NCBI GenBank assembly: GCA_018659375.1 | Contig: JABJMO010000004.1 | Location: 1-45,444, forward strand | DNA: 45,444 nt | Source: Methanobacteriota archaeon | GTDB taxonomy: Archaea; Thermoplasmatota; Poseidoniia; Poseidoniales; Poseidoniaceae | Reading direction: 5' to 3' | In this document: piece by piece, positions 44,120-45,444 of the stretch | Layout: every line of letters begins with the position of its first letter | Position numbering within the stretch: the first letter of the stretch is position 1 | The notes under the pieces: model-generated | Told to the model about the DNA's origin: nothing | Databases searched by the model: none | What the model saw: the letters and a program-made list of their open reading frames with translations, nothing else | Position numbers and translations under genes: made by a program

Positions 44120-45016
44120 TTGACAGATGTACTTGTAGTTTTTAAGAAAAACTTCGAGCAAGTTCATGATGAAAGTTTACAGAAGGTGACTGAAATTCTC
44201 AATCAGGTAAAAAATAACTTTGACGTTAGTTTTGATTTAAGAGCAAGAGAACAGGTCAGGCGAGCGGATTTCATTGGGCGTGATTTGGTAATTGTCCTAG
44301 GTGGCGACGGAACTCTCACCAGTATATCACATAATATCGATGCTGAAACTCCAGTAATTGGTGTTAACTCCCACCCGATGGAAGAAGATCCAAGTGGAAG
44401 CTTTGGTTTCTATATGGATTCAAATATTGATACTTTTTCTGCCGATATCGTGACTGCACTATCAGGAAAAGCAATAATCAATCAAATCCCTAGACTACAA
44501 GCAATTATTGACACAACCTCGGGTAATAGATTCACTACTGACCCAGCCATGAACGATATTCTAATAGCCAATACCCATCAATACGCTCCAAGTAAGTATC
44601 ACCTGCGTAGAGACGGAAAAAAATGCCGTCAACAAAGTAGTGGATTAGTATTTTCAACCTGGCTTGGCCAAGGTGCATGGCTTAATCACATAATTGAACA
44701 AAATACTATTGAAGAATTAAGAAAAAATATTCAAGGTGACCAAATAAACAACCATTACTTTGTCGTTGCCAGAGAAATATCACATAAGCAAAGAATAGAA
44801 CAGCCGTGGTCATGGTTAGATTGGACAGACCAAACAACTACCATTACTTCAGACATGCATAGAGGATATGTAGTACCAGATGGCTGGGATGAAGTACATT
44901 TTAATCGTGGTGCGACAATAACGGTTAATTTAGCCGCACCAAAATTATGTTTATTGACGTTCAGAAAAACAATCTACGAAAAATTATCAGACCTAATTGA
45001 TCAGGAATTAGTTTGA
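44120..45016 (+). CDS. nadK: NAD kinase-like protein
   Basis: 298 aa. GGDGT (61-65) is the nucleotide-binding motif and NDIL (145-148) the second; a Gly/Ser stretch SSGLVFSTWLGQGAW occupies the usual third region, where many homologues have TPTGSTAY, so the loop is atypical and TxxGS is not exact. It should phosphorylate NAD to NADP. The start is TTG 44120 with GAGGCGG upstream, and overlaps the end of a possible 17-codon upstream frame (44070-44123). Faces the 16S gene tail-to-tail. Confidence 0.82.
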   Translation: MTDVLVVFKKNFEQVHDESLQKVTEILNQVKNNFDVSFDLRAREQVRRADFIGRDLVIVLGGDGTLTSISHNIDAETPVIGVNSHPMEEDPSGSFGFYMDSNIDTFSADIVTALSGKAIINQIPRLQAIIDTTSGNRFTTDPAMNDILIANTHQYAPSKYHLRRDGKKCRQQSSGLVFSTWLGQGAWLNHIIEQNTIEELRKNIQGDQINNHYFVVAREISHKQRIEQPWSWLDWTDQTTTITSDMHRGYVVPDGWDEVHFNRGATITVNLAAPKLCLLTFRKTIYEKLSDLIDQELV

Positions 45017-45055
45017 CAAAGTTACTTGCTGTGAAAAGTAAAGTGATAATTGTAT

Positions 45056-45101
45056 AAAAAAAAAGAGTGGAGACTGGAGCCCAAAAAGGGCTCCAGCCTC
45101 C
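45056..45101 (-). terminator. Terminator after 16S rRNA
   Basis: On the minus strand, a 9-bp perfect stem (CTGGAGCCC/GGGCTCCAG, 45074-45096) extended by a further four base pairs across one mismatch, loop of five, then nine T at 45056-45064. It begins about 9 nt after the 16S 3' end. It implies the transcript stops before any 23S gene. Confidence 0.7.
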
Positions 45102-45109
45102 GGTTTCTT

Positions 45110-45444
45110 AGGAGGTGATCCATCTGCAGGTTCCCCTACAGATACCTTGTGACGACTTAACCTACCTTGTCATGAGAAGGTTCTTCCCCAAAAGGGCTTT
45201 ACCCCTCCATAACTCGGTTGGTTTGACGGGCGGTGTGTGCAAGAGACAGGGACTTATTCACCGGACAGTGCCAATATCCGATTACTGCGAATTCCAGCGT
45301 CATGTGGGTGGGTTGCAACCCACAATCTGGACTGAGATATGCGTTAAGGGATTAGCTTCTCCTTTCGGAGTCGCATCTCATTGAACATACCATTGCCGCG
45401 CGCGTGTAGCCCAGGGGATTAGGGACGTACTCACCTAACGTAGC
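45110..45444 (-). rRNA. rrs: 16S rRNA, 3' end (cut by window edge)
   Basis: The minus strand ends with the anti-Shine-Dalgarno sequence GGATCACCTCCT and contains the universal 1391-1406 region (TTGCACACACCGCCCGTC) and GTAACAAGGTA. About 335 nt of the 3' domain are present; the 5' part lies beyond the window. The tail predicts Shine-Dalgarno GGAGGTGAT, seen before several genes here. No spacer tRNA or 23S follows before the terminator. A plus-strand open frame across this region is a shadow. Confidence 0.97.

Noticed and set aside
45115-45384. Plus-strand open frame of 89 codons near the right edge
   Set aside because: It is antisense to the 3' end of the 16S rRNA gene and carries no protein features.
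1-45444. CRISPR arrays, insertion sequences, prophage or defence islands
   Set aside because: No spaced direct repeats, transposase or integrase motifs, or attachment sites were seen; all genes fit a compact chromosomal core.

Overview
The window looks like a chromosomal piece of an uncultivated, aerobic marine euryarchaeon of the Thermoplasmata side, most likely Marine Group II (Poseidoniales) or a close relative. This placement is inference. The archaeal information genes are clear: aRF1 with NIKS and GGQ motifs, aIF2 beta, class I lysyl-tRNA synthetase, Nog1 GTPase, Trm56 and archaeal UMP kinase. They sit among bacterial- or eukaryote-like metabolic genes: LipA/LipB, a branched-chain 2-oxoacid dehydrogenase complex, class I ribonucleotide reductase, FolB and FolP. 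The 16S rRNA gene is followed directly by a hairpin and a T-run, with no linked 23S, as known in Thermoplasmata.

Layout. 1-1000: tRNA-Leu(UAA) and a pteridine-reductase-like SDR, both on minus. 1100-7120: lipA followed by the E1 alpha, E1 beta, E2 and E3 genes of a 2-oxoacid dehydrogenase complex, tightly spaced or overlapping. 7175-7948: a SAP-domain membrane protein. 7949-12173: a dNTP module (nrdB-nrdA on minus, dut divergent). 12220-19077: a long plus-strand run with a membrane/coiled-coil protein, lipB, an aminotransferase, ubiX, a SAP-TM-M28 peptidase, a parvulin, folB and a Cys-rich hypothetical. 19065-20040: pyrH plus a small Zn-ribbon membrane protein on minus. 20180-29841: mostly translation and ribosome genes (prf1, argS, nog1, aIF2 beta, lysS), a PRTase-type regulator, pterin dehydratase, a nitroreductase and a zinc-ribbon hypothetical. 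29844-34493: carAB on minus. 34622-40802: trm56, a membrane protein, folP, TraB family, DHH phosphoesterase, LemA and a TauE/SafE transporter. 40806-45016: thiolase, a GIDE-like membrane protein, a four-TM protein and NAD kinase. 45110-45444: 3' end of 16S rRNA on minus.

How the genes work together. LipB and LipA would make and attach the lipoyl group used by the E2 subunit of the adjacent dehydrogenase, feeding acyl-CoA into metabolism; the thiolase could act on such products. NrdAB, Dut, PyrH and CarAB form a nucleotide set. FolB, FolP, the pteridine-reductase-like SDR and the pterin-carbinolamine dehydratase point to folate/pterin synthesis or recycling.

The genome is very compact. All seven tail-to-tail protein gene pairs end within about 3 nt of each other or overlap by up to 13 nt. 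Several starts carry a GGTGAT-type Shine-Dalgarno matching the 16S tail seen at the right edge, and several others look leaderless, with a TATA-like box 26-29 nt upstream. No mobile element, CRISPR array or defence locus was seen.
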